DNA of 64,000 nucleotides, taken from positions 216,966-280,965 of the forward strand of contig NZ_RZNY01000005.1 in the NCBI RefSeq assembly GCF_003994475.1. The letters run 5' to 3'. Under the pieces are notes generated by a model that saw only the letters and a list, made by a program, of their open reading frames with translations, did no database searches and was not told where the DNA came from. This document shows, piece by piece, positions 1-9,257 of the stretch (positions are counted from its first letter, which is position 1; each line of letters begins with the position of its first letter). The position numbers and the translations under genes were made by a program. Origin of the DNA: Paenibacillus anaericanus. Lineage in GTDB: Bacteria; Bacillota; Bacilli; Paenibacillales; Paenibacillaceae.

Positions 1-1
1 G

Positions 2-904
2 CTGGCGGGGCAACATTCCTGTTCATGTACGATTGGACTAGGTGGAGGCAAAGCCATTGATACTGCAAAATGTGTAGCAGAAGGTGAAGCTTTAATTATA
101 GTGCCAACCATAGCAGCTACTGATGCACCAACCAGCCATTCCGCCGTGCTGTATACACCCGAAGGGGAATTTGATGACTACGCCTACTTCAAACAAAGTC
201 CTAGTGTGGTGATGATCGATACAACAGTGATTGCCAATGCCCCTACAAGATTTCTTGTATCGGGAATGGGGGATGCACTCTCGACTTATTTCGAAGCTAG
301 AGCAACCTCAAGATCCTACTCCAATGTGAATGCAGGGTTGCCATGTGGTGTTCGTGAAGGAGTCTGCGGTGATGCTAAAGGAACGAATACAGCACTCGTA
401 CTAGCTAAGTTTTGTTACGAGACCTTATTAAGAGATGGTGTGAATGCCAAAATATCCTCTGATTGCAACACAGTAACTCCCGCGCTTGAGAACATTATAG
501 AAGCTAATATCCTTTTATCGGGACTGGGTTTTGAAAGCGGTGGATTAGCTGCTGCTCATGCCATTCATAATGGCCTTACGTCCCTTGCGGGAACTCATCA
601 CTATTATCATGGGGAGAAAGTAGCCTTCAGCACCATTGCTCAATTAGTACTTGAGAATGCAGATCCAGATGAATTGAATGAAGTACTTGCGTTTTGTGTA
701 GCGGTTGGCCTTCCCGTTTGCCTTGCGGACATTGGAGTAGATAGCGTTTCGTATGAAGAAGTGCTAACTGTAGCTCAAAAAGCCTGTATTCCAGAGGAGT
801 CTATTCATTCGATGCCATTCCCCATTACGGCGGAAGCTGTGGCAGCAGCGATTATGGTAGCTGACCAAATTGGTAACAAATACAAAATGAATAAGGATGA
901 ATAA
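2..904 (+). CDS. gldA: Glycerol dehydrogenase, NAD-dependent (5' end outside window)
   Basis: Iron-alcohol-dehydrogenase family enzyme that oxidises glycerol to dihydroxyacetone with NAD. The reading frame is open from the left edge, so the N-terminal Rossmann part is missing. The first residues contain the GLGGGK cofactor motif, followed by VPTIAATDAPTS, typical of GldA. Metal-binding histidines fit the stretches GGLAAAHAIHNG and HYYHGEKV. The downstream neighbour, starting right after the stop codon, is a dihydroxyacetone kinase, which would phosphorylate the product. The pair therefore forms an oxidative glycerol route into glycolysis. Family assignment is firm; the true start cannot be seen. 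Confidence 0.9.
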   Translation: MAGQHSCSCTIGLGGGKAIDTAKCVAEGEALIIVPTIAATDAPTSHSAVLYTPEGEFDDYAYFKQSPSVVMIDTTVIANAPTRFLVSGMGDALSTYFEARATSRSYSNVNAGLPCGVREGVCGDAKGTNTALVLAKFCYETLLRDGVNAKISSDCNTVTPALENIIEANILLSGLGFESGGLAAAHAIHNGLTSLAGTHHYYHGEKVAFSTIAQLVLENADPDELNEVLAFCVAVGLPVCLADIGVDSVSYEEVLTVAQKACIPEESIHSMPFPITAEAVAAAIMVADQIGNKYKMNKDE

Positions 905-905
905 A

Positions 906-2666
906 ATGAAAAAGATCATAAACAAACCAGAAACGTTAGTAAGAGAGATGTGTAATGGCTTGATCATGGCACATCCAAAACTAGAGTTTATTAGCAAATA
1001 TAAGGTCATTAAGAAGAAGGACATAAACAAAGAAAAAGTAACTCTGATCAGTGGTGGGGGAAGTGGACATGAACCTGCTCATGCCGGATTTATCGGAAAA
1101 GGGATGTTAGATGTAGCTGTATGTGGAGATGTGTTTGCCTCCCCTTCCCAAATCCAAGTATATCAAGCGATCCGCTCCTCAGCAGGGAATAAAGGGACGT
1201 TACTAATTATCAAAAATTACAGCGGCGACATGATGAATTTCAAGAGCGCGGCTTACCTTGCAAGCGAAGATGGGATAGAGGTCGACTTTGTAAAAGTGGA
1301 CGATGATATTGCTGTAGAGGATAGTCTTTATACGGTGGGTAAAAGAGGCGTTGCTGGAACGGTGCTGGTTCATAAGATCGCAGGCGCAGCAGCCGAGCAA
1401 GGGTTGTCTTTAAGTGAAGTAAAGGCAGCGGCTCAGAACGCCATCGACAATATTAGAACGATTGGATTCGCGTTTACCTCTTGTACTGTTCCTGCCAAGG
1501 GAACACCAACATTTAAACTTGAGGATAACGAAATGGAGTTTGGGGTTGGTATCCATGGCGAACCGGGAATTCGCAAAGAACCGATGGTTTCAGCCGATGA
1601 ATTGGCGAACAGAATGGTGACCGCTTTACTGGAGAACTTGAAGATTGATTCTGACTCGGGGCAGGAAGTTGCGGTATTGGTCAATGGATTTGGGGCAACA
1701 CCACTCCAAGAACTATACCTTTTGAACAACTCCGTTATGCGCGAGTTAGCTTCCCGGAAGATAACGGTTTATAAAGTACTAGTCGGGAATTTCATGACGA
1801 GTATAGATATGGCCGGAGCATCCGTTTCTATTATGAAACTGGATGATCAGTTGAAGAAGTTATTAGCTGAAGAGTGTGATACACCAGCATTATATATACA
1901 TGAGCCTTTCGAGCTAGTGAACTATACTGAGGTCGTATTAGAACCAGAAGAGAAGAAGTCGGTATCGTACAAATGTGAGACGAATGAAGCTTATGCCAAA
2001 ATTGAAAACAATAAGTATTCGTTAAACAATTTGATCTATCTAGTGGATAAGATGTGTGAAATCGTCATCGAGAATGAAGTTCCATTCTGTGAGCTGGATT
2101 CGCAAGCGGGTGATGGGGACTTTGGAATGAGTATTGCGAAGGGATTCCGCCAGTTAAAAGAAGAGTGGCATGAGATCACAACGAACCATACAGCGGATAT
2201 CGGAAGTTTCTTAGACGCTTGCTCCCTGGTTATTATGGAGTATTGCGGCGGGGCTTCGGGTCCTATTTGGGGATCGGCGTTCCGAGCTGCCAGCAAGAAT
2301 GTGGGCAACAAAAAAGAGCTGTCCGCTGATGATTTTGCCAAAATGATGTCTGCTGTGGTTAAAGGCATTCAAGATACAGGAGAGAGAGCATTTGGCAGAG
2401 GGGCGGTTGTTGGCGACAAAACATTAATTGATGCGCTTGCTCCTTATGCTGAGTCATGGGAGAATAGTGCGGGGCAAGGCGAAGAGATTAAGTCTGCATC
2501 CGCAAAGGCAGCGAATGCCGCTGTAGAAGGATCGAAACAAACGGAGAAGATTGTTGCTCGAATGGGAAGAGCGGGCACAGTGGGTGAGCGGAGTATTGGG
2601 TACCCTGATGCTGGAGCCCATGCCATTGGCGTTATTTTCACAGAGCTTTCTAAGACTTTAAAATAA
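906..2666 (+). CDS. dhaKL: Dihydroxyacetone kinase, ATP-dependent, fused DhaK-DhaL
   Basis: Single-chain kinase making dihydroxyacetone phosphate. The N-terminal DhaK half (about residues 1-330) shows GGGSGHEPAHAGF and the substrate-binding histidine in GVGIHGEPGIRKEP (near residue 217). The C-terminal DhaL half (about 370-586) shows the nucleotide/magnesium motif QAGDGDFG and CGGASGPIWG, then GRAGTVGERS. Having both halves in one chain marks the ATP-dependent type rather than the PTS-coupled DhaKLM type; no DhaM is seen nearby. I prefer the ATG at 906, because AAGGATG lies at a good distance, over the in-frame ATG at 897 that overlaps the gldA stop. Co-transcribed with gldA. Confidence 0.92.
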   Translation: MKKIINKPETLVREMCNGLIMAHPKLEFISKYKVIKKKDINKEKVTLISGGGSGHEPAHAGFIGKGMLDVAVCGDVFASPSQIQVYQAIRSSAGNKGTLLIIKNYSGDMMNFKSAAYLASEDGIEVDFVKVDDDIAVEDSLYTVGKRGVAGTVLVHKIAGAAAEQGLSLSEVKAAAQNAIDNIRTIGFAFTSCTVPAKGTPTFKLEDNEMEFGVGIHGEPGIRKEPMVSADELANRMVTALLENLKIDSDSGQEVAVLVNGFGATPLQELYLLNNSVMRELASRKITVYKVLVGNFMTSIDMAGASVSIMKLDDQLKKLLAEECDTPALYIHEPFELVNYTEVVLEPEEKKSVSYKCETNEAYAKIENNKYSLNNLIYLVDKMCEIVIENEVPFCELDSQAGDGDFGMSIAKGFRQLKEEWHEITTNHTADIGSFLDACSLVIMEYCGGASGPIWGSAFRAASKNVGNKKELSADDFAKMMSAVVKGIQDTGERAFGRGAVVGDKTLIDALAPYAESWENSAGQGEEIKSASAKAANAAVEGSKQTEKIVARMGRAGTVGERSIGYPDAGAHAIGVIFTELSKTLK

Positions 2667-2689
2667 AGAGTCCATACTGAACGAACGAA

Positions 2690-2718
2690 GGGTACCCAAA
2701 GGGTACCCTTTAATTTTT
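2690..2718 (+). terminator. Rho-independent terminator of gldA-dhaKL
   Basis: Perfect 8-bp inverted repeat GGGTACCC with a 3-nt loop, followed by TTTAATTTTT, 23 bases after the kinase stop codon. Confidence 0.85.
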
Positions 2719-2788
2719 GAGACAAAAACATATAATAGACCGTTTCGCGTGAGCGGAAGGTTTTTCAGATGTTAAATGCTATTTTATG

Positions 2789-2817
2789 TTGTAAAAAAGG
2801 AACAATGAGTGTATATC
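2789..2817 (+). promoter_or_regulatory. Sigma-A promoter of ferredoxin reductase
   Basis: TTGTAA at 2789-2794, a 17-nt spacer, then TATATC at 2812-2817. Predicted start near 2824, inside the Fur box that follows. Confidence 0.6.
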
Positions 2818-2822
2818 CAATT

Positions 2823-2841
2823 GAGAATGATAATCAATTAC
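2823..2841 (+). promoter_or_regulatory. Fur box over the transcription start
   Basis: GAGAATGATAATCAATTAC matches the classical 19-bp Fur box GATAATGATAATCATTATC at 15 of 19 positions. It overlaps the predicted +1 of the reductase gene, a position that suits repression by iron-loaded Fur. In B. subtilis the related ycgT gene belongs to the Fur regulon, which agrees with this reading. Confidence 0.75.
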
Positions 2842-2867
2842 ATATGATTACTGAGGAGTGATCGGGA

Positions 2868-3923
2868 ATGTTACAGGATGATGAATTGTTTGATGTAACC
2901 GTGATTGGAGGAGGTCCAGCGGGGCTTTACTCCACTTTTTATAGTGGGTTAAGAGAAATGAAGACAAAACTTATTGAGTATCAGCCCCACCTGGGTGGGA
3001 AAATTCATGTCTATCCTGAGAAGATGATCTGGGATGTTGGAGGACAGATACCGATTACGGGAACAAAGTTAATTGATCAACTTGTAGAGCAGGGATTAAC
3101 ATTTAATCCAGAAGTCGTATTGAATGAACAAGTGGAGTCGATCACACGTAATGAAGATGGGATCTTTGTTTTACTAGGTTCCTCAGGGCAACAGCATTAT
3201 TCCAAAACAGTCATTGTGGCTGTTGGTGGTGGGATATTGAATCCTCAAAAGCTCGAGATCGAGGGGGCAGAGAGGTTCGAAGTGTCTAATTTAAATTACA
3301 CCGTGAAGTCATTCAATCGTTTCAAGGACAAGACGGTGATCATTTCAGGTGGAGGAAATTCTGCTATAGACTGGGCCAATGAGTTAGAGCCTATCGCCAA
3401 AAAGGTGTATTTAACCTATAGAAAAGATACCTTATCCGGTCATGAATCCCAAGTAACGCAATTGATGAACAGTTCTGCTGACTGCTTCTTTAATTCTTCA
3501 ATTACTAAACTCATTGCTGGTGATACGCATGAATTCATTGAGCGAGTTGAACTGACGAATCATGAAACGGGAGAGATTACGTTTTTAGAAATAGATGAAG
3601 TGATCGTAAATCATGGGTATGAGCGTGATAAGACATTACTTGAGAATAGTGAAGTGAATATCGCTATAGCAGATAATTACTATATTGCAGGTAGTGTAAA
3701 TAGTGAATCTTCAATAGAAGGAATTTATGCGGCGGGAGATATTCTCAAGCATGAGGGGAAACTATACTTAATCGCAGGTGCTTTCCAAGATGCGGCTAAT
3801 GCCGTAAACCAGGCAAAACTATTTATCCAGCCTGATGCTGATAAATTTGGCATGGTCTCTTCACATCATGAACTGTTCAAGCAGCGTAATAAGGAATTAG
3901 TGAAGCAAATGATGAGTGAATAA
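2868..3923 (+). CDS. Ferredoxin--NADP reductase, thioredoxin-reductase-like (YumC/YcgT type)
   Basis: Flavoenzyme passing electrons between NADPH and ferredoxin or flavodoxin in the cytosol. The FAD-binding motif GGGPAGLYSTFYSG is at residues 11-24, the NADP-binding motif SGGGNSAIDWA near 165, and the second FAD motif IYAAGDI near 287. The redox CxxC of thioredoxin reductase is absent, which places it with the YumC/YcgT reductases. Length (351) is usual for the family. GAGGAGTG precedes the ATG by 7 nt. The Fur box in front suggests induction under iron starvation, when this enzyme could support iron release or flavodoxin use. It is monocistronic. Confidence 0.9.
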   Translation: MLQDDELFDVTVIGGGPAGLYSTFYSGLREMKTKLIEYQPHLGGKIHVYPEKMIWDVGGQIPITGTKLIDQLVEQGLTFNPEVVLNEQVESITRNEDGIFVLLGSSGQQHYSKTVIVAVGGGILNPQKLEIEGAERFEVSNLNYTVKSFNRFKDKTVIISGGGNSAIDWANELEPIAKKVYLTYRKDTLSGHESQVTQLMNSSADCFFNSSITKLIAGDTHEFIERVELTNHETGEITFLEIDEVIVNHGYERDKTLLENSEVNIAIADNYYIAGSVNSESSIEGIYAAGDILKHEGKLYLIAGAFQDAANAVNQAKLFIQPDADKFGMVSSHHELFKQRNKELVKQMMSE

Positions 3924-3989
3924 AGCTATACAAGTTGAACTAATCATTGTGAGTGTGGCTCCGAGAGCGAAATGTTCTTACGATCACTG

Positions 3990-4042
3990 TTGTCCCCAAA
4001 TTTCCTGATTGAATTGTTATTATGGTTGAAATTTGGGGACAA
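3990..4042. repeat. 15-bp inverted repeat with 23-nt loop
   Basis: TTGTCCCCAAATTTC at 3990-4004 is repeated in inverse at 4028-4042. No T-run follows on either strand, so a terminator is not evident. It lies in the gene-free stretch 3924-4256, which otherwise holds only the bidirectional terminator listed next. Its TGTCCC arm resembles other GGGACA/TGTCCC stem-loops in this window. Confidence 0.6.
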
Positions 4043-4133
4043 AGGCGAACTTAGCTTATGCTTCCGAGGTAGCTTTCCCAAGGAAAGCTTTTAGCTTCTT
4101 CAGAATCATTTCTCTCTCCGCCATTCAACTTAT

Positions 4134-4186
4134 AAAAGCCAGGGGAGTGGGGATAAGAAATCTGTCCCTACTCCCCTGGCCTTTTG
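4134..4186. terminator. Bidirectional terminator between reductase and purine permease
   Basis: Stem GCCAGGGGAGT (4138-4148) with ACTCCCCTGGC (4170-4180), extended inward by partly wobble pairs and flanked by AAAA on the left and TTTT on the right. It sits between two convergent genes and can serve both. Confidence 0.75.
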
Positions 4187-4256
4187 CATTAATTTGAGGT
4201 TATTATTTCCACGCCAATCTTCCCGCTGATTCAAACAATATCCCGTTCCTTACCGT

Positions 4257-5543
4257 TTATATCGCTCCTAGAACAAAGTAAAGCAAGAAGAAGAAGGCGA
4301 TCACGTACATCGTGGCCGAGATTTCTTTTCTTCGTCCGGTGGCCAATTTAACAATTGGATAGGCAATGAAGCCGAGTGCAAGTCCATTCGCAACACTAAA
4401 GGATAAAGGCATGATGGCCATCATTAAGTAGGCGGGGAAAGCCTGCGTAAAGTCACTCAGATCTATATCTTTGATGCTTTGTACCATGAGGCAACCAACA
4501 ATAATGAGCACAGGAGCAATAGCGCTGTTAGGAATCACTTTGAAAAGTGGAATCAGAAACATGGCTGGAATAAATAGAAGTCCCGTTGTGAGGGAGGTTA
4601 ACCCCGTTCTGCCACCAGCAGCAATACTTGTCGCGGACTCTGCTGCTGTCGTAGAAGGGCTACAACCCAAAAGGGATGCACTTACCACGGAAAACGCATT
4701 TGCCTGAAAGGATTTCCGGAACTTTGATTTATCCGGCAACATTCCCAACTGGGTACCCATATTCTGAAATATAATAATCATGGATAAGGAGAAAACCGCG
4801 GTCCAGAAATTAACCGTGTTTATGGCACTAAAATCAAAGGCGAAGAACACCTCTTGATACCCGCTAAAAGAGAAACTAAAATCACGCAATACGGAAAAAT
4901 CAACGATGCCCAGTAAGGCGCCAATAATCGTACCTGCGACAATCCCAATCAAAAAGTTCCCTTTCACATTGCGTAAGAAGAGCGGCAGCGTGATCAGTAA
5001 GGTAAGAAGGGTAGTTAAGGCATTTGGATCACTAAAATTAGCCAGTGCTACAAATGTACTTTCGTTTGCTACAATAAGTCCTCCATTTTTCAAACCTAGA
5101 AAAGCGATAAAAAGTCCGATCCCCGCAGTCATTGCACTAATCATAGATTTCGGAATGGATCGGGATAGAAAGTCCGCCCACTTACTAATCGAAGTCAGGG
5201 TAAATACAATACCAGCTATAAAGACGGCAGTAAGTGCTTGCTGCCACGTAAGTCCTAAGGAGAATACGAGCGTAAAGACAAAAAATGAGGTATCTCCCAG
5301 ACCTGGAATGAGGATCAAGGGCGATTTGGCCCAAAACGCCATGAACAAGCAACCGACAATGGCAGTGATTGCTGTGGCAATGGTCGCAGCTTCATAGGGC
5401 ATACCGACGGTACTCAAAATAGCACCATTCACTGCGATAATATAGACTGCGGCCATAAAGGAAGTTAGTCCTGCAATAATTTCCGTGCGTATTGTCGTAT
5501 TGTTGGCTTGAATTTGAAACAAGTTATCTATTCTTTTATTCAT
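4257..5543 (-). CDS. NCS2/AzgA-family purine permease (guanine/hypoxanthine type)
   Basis: Integral membrane purine-proton symporter, about 12-14 membrane segments, 428 residues from the chosen start. The N-terminus TTIRTEIIAGLTSFMAAVYI is typical of the PbuG/PbuO (AzgA) group, as is the AAESATSIAAGGRTGLTSL loop of the NCS2 transport core. I use the internal ATG at 5543 because GCGGAG sits 7 nt before it; an in-frame start 24 nt upstream has no such site. It follows the nucleoside ABC importer operon on the same strand, so the locus can import both nucleosides and free bases. Exact base preference cannot be told from sequence. Confidence 0.85.
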   Translation of the reverse strand: MNKRIDNLFQIQANNTTIRTEIIAGLTSFMAAVYIIAVNGAILSTVGMPYEAATIATAITAIVGCLFMAFWAKSPLILIPGLGDTSFFVFTLVFSLGLTWQQALTAVFIAGIVFTLTSISKWADFLSRSIPKSMISAMTAGIGLFIAFLGLKNGGLIVANESTFVALANFSDPNALTTLLTLLITLPLFLRNVKGNFLIGIVAGTIIGALLGIVDFSVLRDFSFSFSGYQEVFFAFDFSAINTVNFWTAVFSLSMIIIFQNMGTQLGMLPDKSKFRKSFQANAFSVVSASLLGCSPSTTAAESATSIAAGGRTGLTSLTTGLLFIPAMFLIPLFKVIPNSAIAPVLIIVGCLMVQSIKDIDLSDFTQAFPAYLMMAIMPLSFSVANGLALGFIAYPIVKLATGRRKEISATMYVIAFFFLLYFVLGAI

Positions 5544-5615
5544 ATTGGAACTCCGCCCCTTACCCATGTTGAAACGGCTAATTTTCCTTTACAAGGAGAA
5601 TACCATTTCTTCCAG

Positions 5616-5645
5616 AAAAAAACTGGAGGTCTAGATGACTTCCAG
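5616..5645 (-). terminator. Terminator after the nucleoside importer operon
   Basis: On the minus strand CTGGAAGTC (loop ATCTA) GACCTCCAG is followed by seven T. It lies about 32 nt after the last importer gene and about 70 nt before the purine permease. A second, outer pair of arms (TTACAAGG 5589-5596 and CCTTGTAA 5651-5658) encloses it, so partial read-through control is possible. Confidence 0.75.
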
Positions 5646-5677
5646 CTTCCCCTTGTAATATATACATTCCGTCTTGC

Positions 5678-6631
5678 TTATCTTTTCCCAACCTCATAAG
5701 GTTCACCTAATGCTTTAGGAGCCCGAGACTTCCCGACTGCCCCAATCAATACAAGAAGGGTTAGAAGATATGGAAGCATATAGAAAAATTCGGTTGGAAT
5801 ATTTGCGGCGAAATCAAAAATCTGGAATTGGTCCTTCACAGCTTGTGCTAAACCAAACAATAAAGCGGCTAACATAGCACCAATGGGGTTCCATCTCCCG
5901 ATGATTACGGCAGCGAGCGCAATAAACCCTTGTCCCGAAATGGTATTATAAGCAAAGTTGCTGTTCGAAGTAAGAACAATTGTTGCTCCGCCAAGTGACG
6001 CTAGGGAACCGCTCAAAATAACTGCCATATAACGCATGCGATTTACTTTTACACCAACCGTCGCTGCTGCGTTTGGATGCTCACCCACGGAACGAAGTCT
6101 CAGTCCGCTAGGTGTCTTGAACAAGATAAAGTGAAGGACTATAACTAACGCAAGGGCAACATAAGTCGTTGGGTAGGCATTAAAGAATACTTTCCCTATA
6201 AACGGAATGTCGGTTAAATATGGAATCCTCACTTTGTGAAATACATTTGCTAATATAGGGGTTTCTGCCGAGCCTGCAAAAATCATTTTTACCAGGAAGA
6301 ATGTCGAACCAGAGGCAAGAATATTAATAACCGTTCCACTTACAACCTGGTTCGCGCCATACTTAATGGAGGCAACGGCATGAATACTTGAGAAGATAAC
6401 TGTAAATATAAAAGCACCAATTAACCCGAGCCATGGGGAGAATGCACCAAAACCTGCCGCTTCTGCATAATAAGCCGTAACCGCTGAGAAGAAGGCTCCT
6501 GATACCATGAATCCTTCTATACCAATATTAATGACACCAGAACGTTCGGAAATGAGTCCACCAAGTGCAGCGAAAATTAAGGCCGTAGAGAAAACTAGCG
6601 TGCCATTTAGAAGATTAGCAATAATGTCCAT
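5678..6631 (-). CDS. Nucleoside ABC importer, permease subunit (NupQ-like)
   Basis: Inner-membrane permease of a BmpA-type (branched-chain-amino-acid-like fold) ABC importer, 317 residues, 8-9 hydrophobic segments. The stretch GGLISERSGVINIGIEGFM is the hallmark of the second permease in this family (YufQ/NupQ). The gene starts 4 nt after the stop of the other permease, and the order lipoprotein-ATPase-permease-permease matches NupNOPQ of B. subtilis. With deoB and deoD nearby, nucleosides are the likely cargo. It is the last gene of the importer before the terminator. Confidence 0.9.
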   Translation of the reverse strand: MDIIANLLNGTLVFSTALIFAALGGLISERSGVINIGIEGFMVSGAFFSAVTAYYAEAAGFGAFSPWLGLIGAFIFTVIFSSIHAVASIKYGANQVVSGTVINILASGSTFFLVKMIFAGSAETPILANVFHKVRIPYLTDIPFIGKVFFNAYPTTYVALALVIVLHFILFKTPSGLRLRSVGEHPNAAATVGVKVNRMRYMAVILSGSLASLGGATIVLTSNSNFAYNTISGQGFIALAAVIIGRWNPIGAMLAALLFGLAQAVKDQFQIFDFAANIPTEFFYMLPYLLTLLVLIGAVGKSRAPKALGEPYEVGKR

Positions 6632-6635
6632 AAAG

Positions 6636-7703
6636 TTACACCTTCTTCTTAGTTTTCTTTTGGAATGGACGGAAGAGTAGCTTCACAATCCCGGGTGCAG
6701 CAACAAAGAAGATAATAAACCCAATGACCATTCGAATAATTTCACCTGGCACACCCGCACCAAAGCTCATTCCCTGAGATCCATAAGTGAGTGCCCCAAT
6801 TAGGATGCCTGACAACAACACACCTATTGCCGTATTTCCACCTAGTAGGGCAACTGCGATTCCGTCGAAACCAAGGCCCGATGTCGTTGAGCTGATGGCC
6901 ACGTATTTAAATACGCCTAGTACATCGAAGGCTCCCACTAAACCACCAAATACACCAGATATGAACATCGTTCGTACCAGAACACGGGACACACTCATTC
7001 CCGCATATTTTGCGGCATGTGGATTAAGACCTACGGTACGTAGCTCATATCCCCATTTCGTTTTGTTTAAATAAACTTGATAGAAAATAACGGCTAAGAT
7101 AACGATGAAGAAACCCCAGTGAATACGTGCACCACCTGCTAAATTAGATAACCAGCTAACTTGTATACTTGCAGAATCATGGATCATTTCGGATCTTTGA
7201 GTACCTTTTTGCAACATAAAGAGATTAATCATGAATTGGCTGAAATATAACGCAATAAAGTTAAGCATAATAGAGGTAACGACCTCACTAATTCCTTTTG
7301 TTGCCTTTAAGTATCCTACAAGCGCACCCCATAGTCCTCCAAATAGAGCACCAACTAGGATAGCTACCAACCCATGCAGGAAAGGTGGCAGATTGAATTG
7401 CGTACCTACGATCAGAGCGCCAAGTGAACCCATGATAATCTGTCCATCTACTCCGATATTAAACATCCCAGCGCGAAAAGAAATAGCCACGGCCAATCCG
7501 CACATTACGAGCGGTACAATGGTCCGAATGGCTTCTCCAATATCAAAGGTGCTACCGAAAATTTTGGTGAGCATTGATTGATAGGCTAAGATCGGATCAT
7601 ATCCTCCAGCTAACATAACAAGTGCCCCAAGTACTAATCCAAGGACAATAGCGATAATAGGAACGAATAGGGACTGGCGTTTAAAGATTTCATTTAGCTT
7701 CAT
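6636..7703 (-). CDS. Nucleoside ABC importer, permease subunit (NupP-like)
   Basis: First permease of the BmpA-type importer, 356 residues with about nine membrane segments. The motif AISFRAGMFNIGVDGQIIMG is characteristic of NupP/YufP-like subunits. The ATG at 7703 overlaps the ATPase stop by 14 nt and has AGAGGTGG just upstream; the GTG three codons earlier is less likely because it falls inside that site. The overlap suggests translational coupling to the ATPase gene. Confidence 0.9.
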   Translation of the reverse strand: MKLNEIFKRQSLFVPIIAIVLGLVLGALVMLAGGYDPILAYQSMLTKIFGSTFDIGEAIRTIVPLVMCGLAVAISFRAGMFNIGVDGQIIMGSLGALIVGTQFNLPPFLHGLVAILVGALFGGLWGALVGYLKATKGISEVVTSIMLNFIALYFSQFMINLFMLQKGTQRSEMIHDSASIQVSWLSNLAGGARIHWGFFIVILAVIFYQVYLNKTKWGYELRTVGLNPHAAKYAGMSVSRVLVRTMFISGVFGGLVGAFDVLGVFKYVAISSTTSGLGFDGIAVALLGGNTAIGVLLSGILIGALTYGSQGMSFGAGVPGEIIRMVIGFIIFFVAAPGIVKLLFRPFQKKTKKKV

Positions 7704-9234
7704 TCGTGCCACCTCTTTCGTATTTACCCGCCATCATCAGACCTAATTCTTGCTCATTTGTTGTATCTGGAGTAGTATCGCCGACAATTTGACCGTCAAA
7801 TAGAACAAGGATACGATCTGCGACATTAAGAATCTCTTCCAACTCAAAAGAAACGAGCAACACCGCTTTGCCTTGATCGCGCTGAGCAATAAGTTGCTTA
7901 TGAACAAATTCGATGGCGCCTACATCTAGTCCACGCGTAGGTTGAGCCGCTATCATGACCTGAGGGTCCTTATCAATTTCGCGAGCGATAATGATTTTTT
8001 GTTGGTTGCCTCCGGACATCGATCCAACTCTCGTATCAATCCCAGGCGTCCGTATATCAAACTCTTTCACTAAGCGTGTTGCCATCTCGTTCCTTGCCTT
8101 TACGTCGATGAAGCCGCGCTTATTTGTAATCTCAGGATGATAATAGGTTTGCAATATTGTATTTTCACTGACAGAAAAGTCCAGAACCAGTCCATGTTTA
8201 TGTCGATCTTGCGGAATGTGTGAGATTCCCGATTCAGAAATGCTACGTGGGGTATGATTTACTATACTTTTCCCTTGTAACAGAATGTCACCGGATTTCA
8301 CTGATTGCATCCCTGTTATGGCTTCAATTAACTCGGTTTGCCCATTTCCATCCACACCGGCAATCCCTACAATCTCACCCGCATGTAAAGAAAACGAGAG
8401 ATGATTCAGCACATTTTTACCATTTCGATCAACCACTACTATATCTTTTGCTTCTAAGAAGACTTCTTTAGGCTTAGCTGGCTGTTTCTCCGTCTTAAAG
8501 TTGACGGCCTTCCCAACCATCTTCTCTGCTAATTCCTGTGGATTTGTATCTGCAACGGTAACGCTTTCAATAACCTTGCCACGACGAATAATGGTACAGG
8601 TATCAGCGATCTCCATAATTTCTTTCAATTTATGCGTAATTAGAATAATCGATTTTCCTTCGGCAACAAGCCTTTTCATAATTTCTAGTAATTCAATAAT
8701 CTCTTGAGGTGTTAAAACCGCAGTAGGTTCATCAAAAATCAGAATATCAGCGCCGCGATAAAGGGTTTTTATAATTTCAACCCGTTGCTGCATCCCAACG
8801 CTAATGGAATCGATCGTTGCCATCGGGTCAATATCAAATCCATATTGCTCCGAAAGTTGCTTTACCTTTTTACTTGCCCCTTTTATATCCGTTTGCATAC
8901 CTCTCTTTGGCTCTGTGCCAAGAATGATATTTTCCGTTACTGTAAAAGGCTCTACTAATTTAAAATGCTGATGCACCATACCAATTCCAAGTTCAATAGC
9001 TTTATTAGGACTATCAATCAGCGCCTTCTCACCATTAACATGGATCTCACCTTCTTCAGGTTGATATAGTCCAAAAACGATATTCATTAGGGTGGACTTA
9101 CCAGCTCCATTTTCACCTAGTAAAGCATGAATTTCTCCACGCTTTAACTGAAAACTAATAGAATCGTTAGCTACAATGCCGGGGAATCTTTTGGTAATTC
9201 CTTTAAGCTCCAACGCGATATCAGCTTTATTCAC
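7690..9234 (-). CDS. Nucleoside ABC importer, duplicated ATPase subunit (NupO-like)
   Basis: Cytosolic ATPase with two ABC domains in one chain, 514 residues, as in sugar/nucleoside importers. The N-terminal domain has Walker A GENGAGKST, signature ISVGMQQRVEI and Walker B DILIFDEPTAVL. The C-terminal domain has a degenerate Walker A (GVDGNGQTEL) but a good signature MSGGNQQKIII. One competent and one degenerate site is normal for this family. Translation most likely starts at GTG 9234, placed 7 nt after TGGAGGG. A strong stem-loop separates it from the lipoprotein gene. Confidence 0.92.
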   Translation of the reverse strand: MNKADIALELKGITKRFPGIVANDSISFQLKRGEIHALLGENGAGKSTLMNIVFGLYQPEEGEIHVNGEKALIDSPNKAIELGIGMVHQHFKLVEPFTVTENIILGTEPKRGMQTDIKGASKKVKQLSEQYGFDIDPMATIDSISVGMQQRVEIIKTLYRGADILIFDEPTAVLTPQEIIELLEIMKRLVAEGKSIILITHKLKEIMEIADTCTIIRRGKVIESVTVADTNPQELAEKMVGKAVNFKTEKQPAKPKEVFLEAKDIVVVDRNGKNVLNHLSFSLHAGEIVGIAGVDGNGQTELIEAITGMQSVKSGDILLQGKSIVNHTPRSISESGISHIPQDRHKHGLVLDFSVSENTILQTYYHPEITNKRGFIDVKARNEMATRLVKEFDIRTPGIDTRVGSMSGGNQQKIIIAREIDKDPQVMIAAQPTRGLDVGAIEFVHKQLIAQRDQGKAVLLVSFELEEILNVADRILVLFDGQIVGDTTPDTTNEQELGLMMAGKYERGGTNEAK

Positions 9235-9257
9235 AAGAATTCCCTCCAATAATTTAT

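Noticed and set aside
2868..3923. Thioredoxin reductase
   Set aside because: The redox-active CxxC pair is missing.
5544..5677. Purine or xanthine riboswitch before the purine permease
   Set aside because: The leader has hairpins but none of the conserved purine aptamer elements (TATAA, GTTTCTAC) and no guanidine/PRPP-type core.
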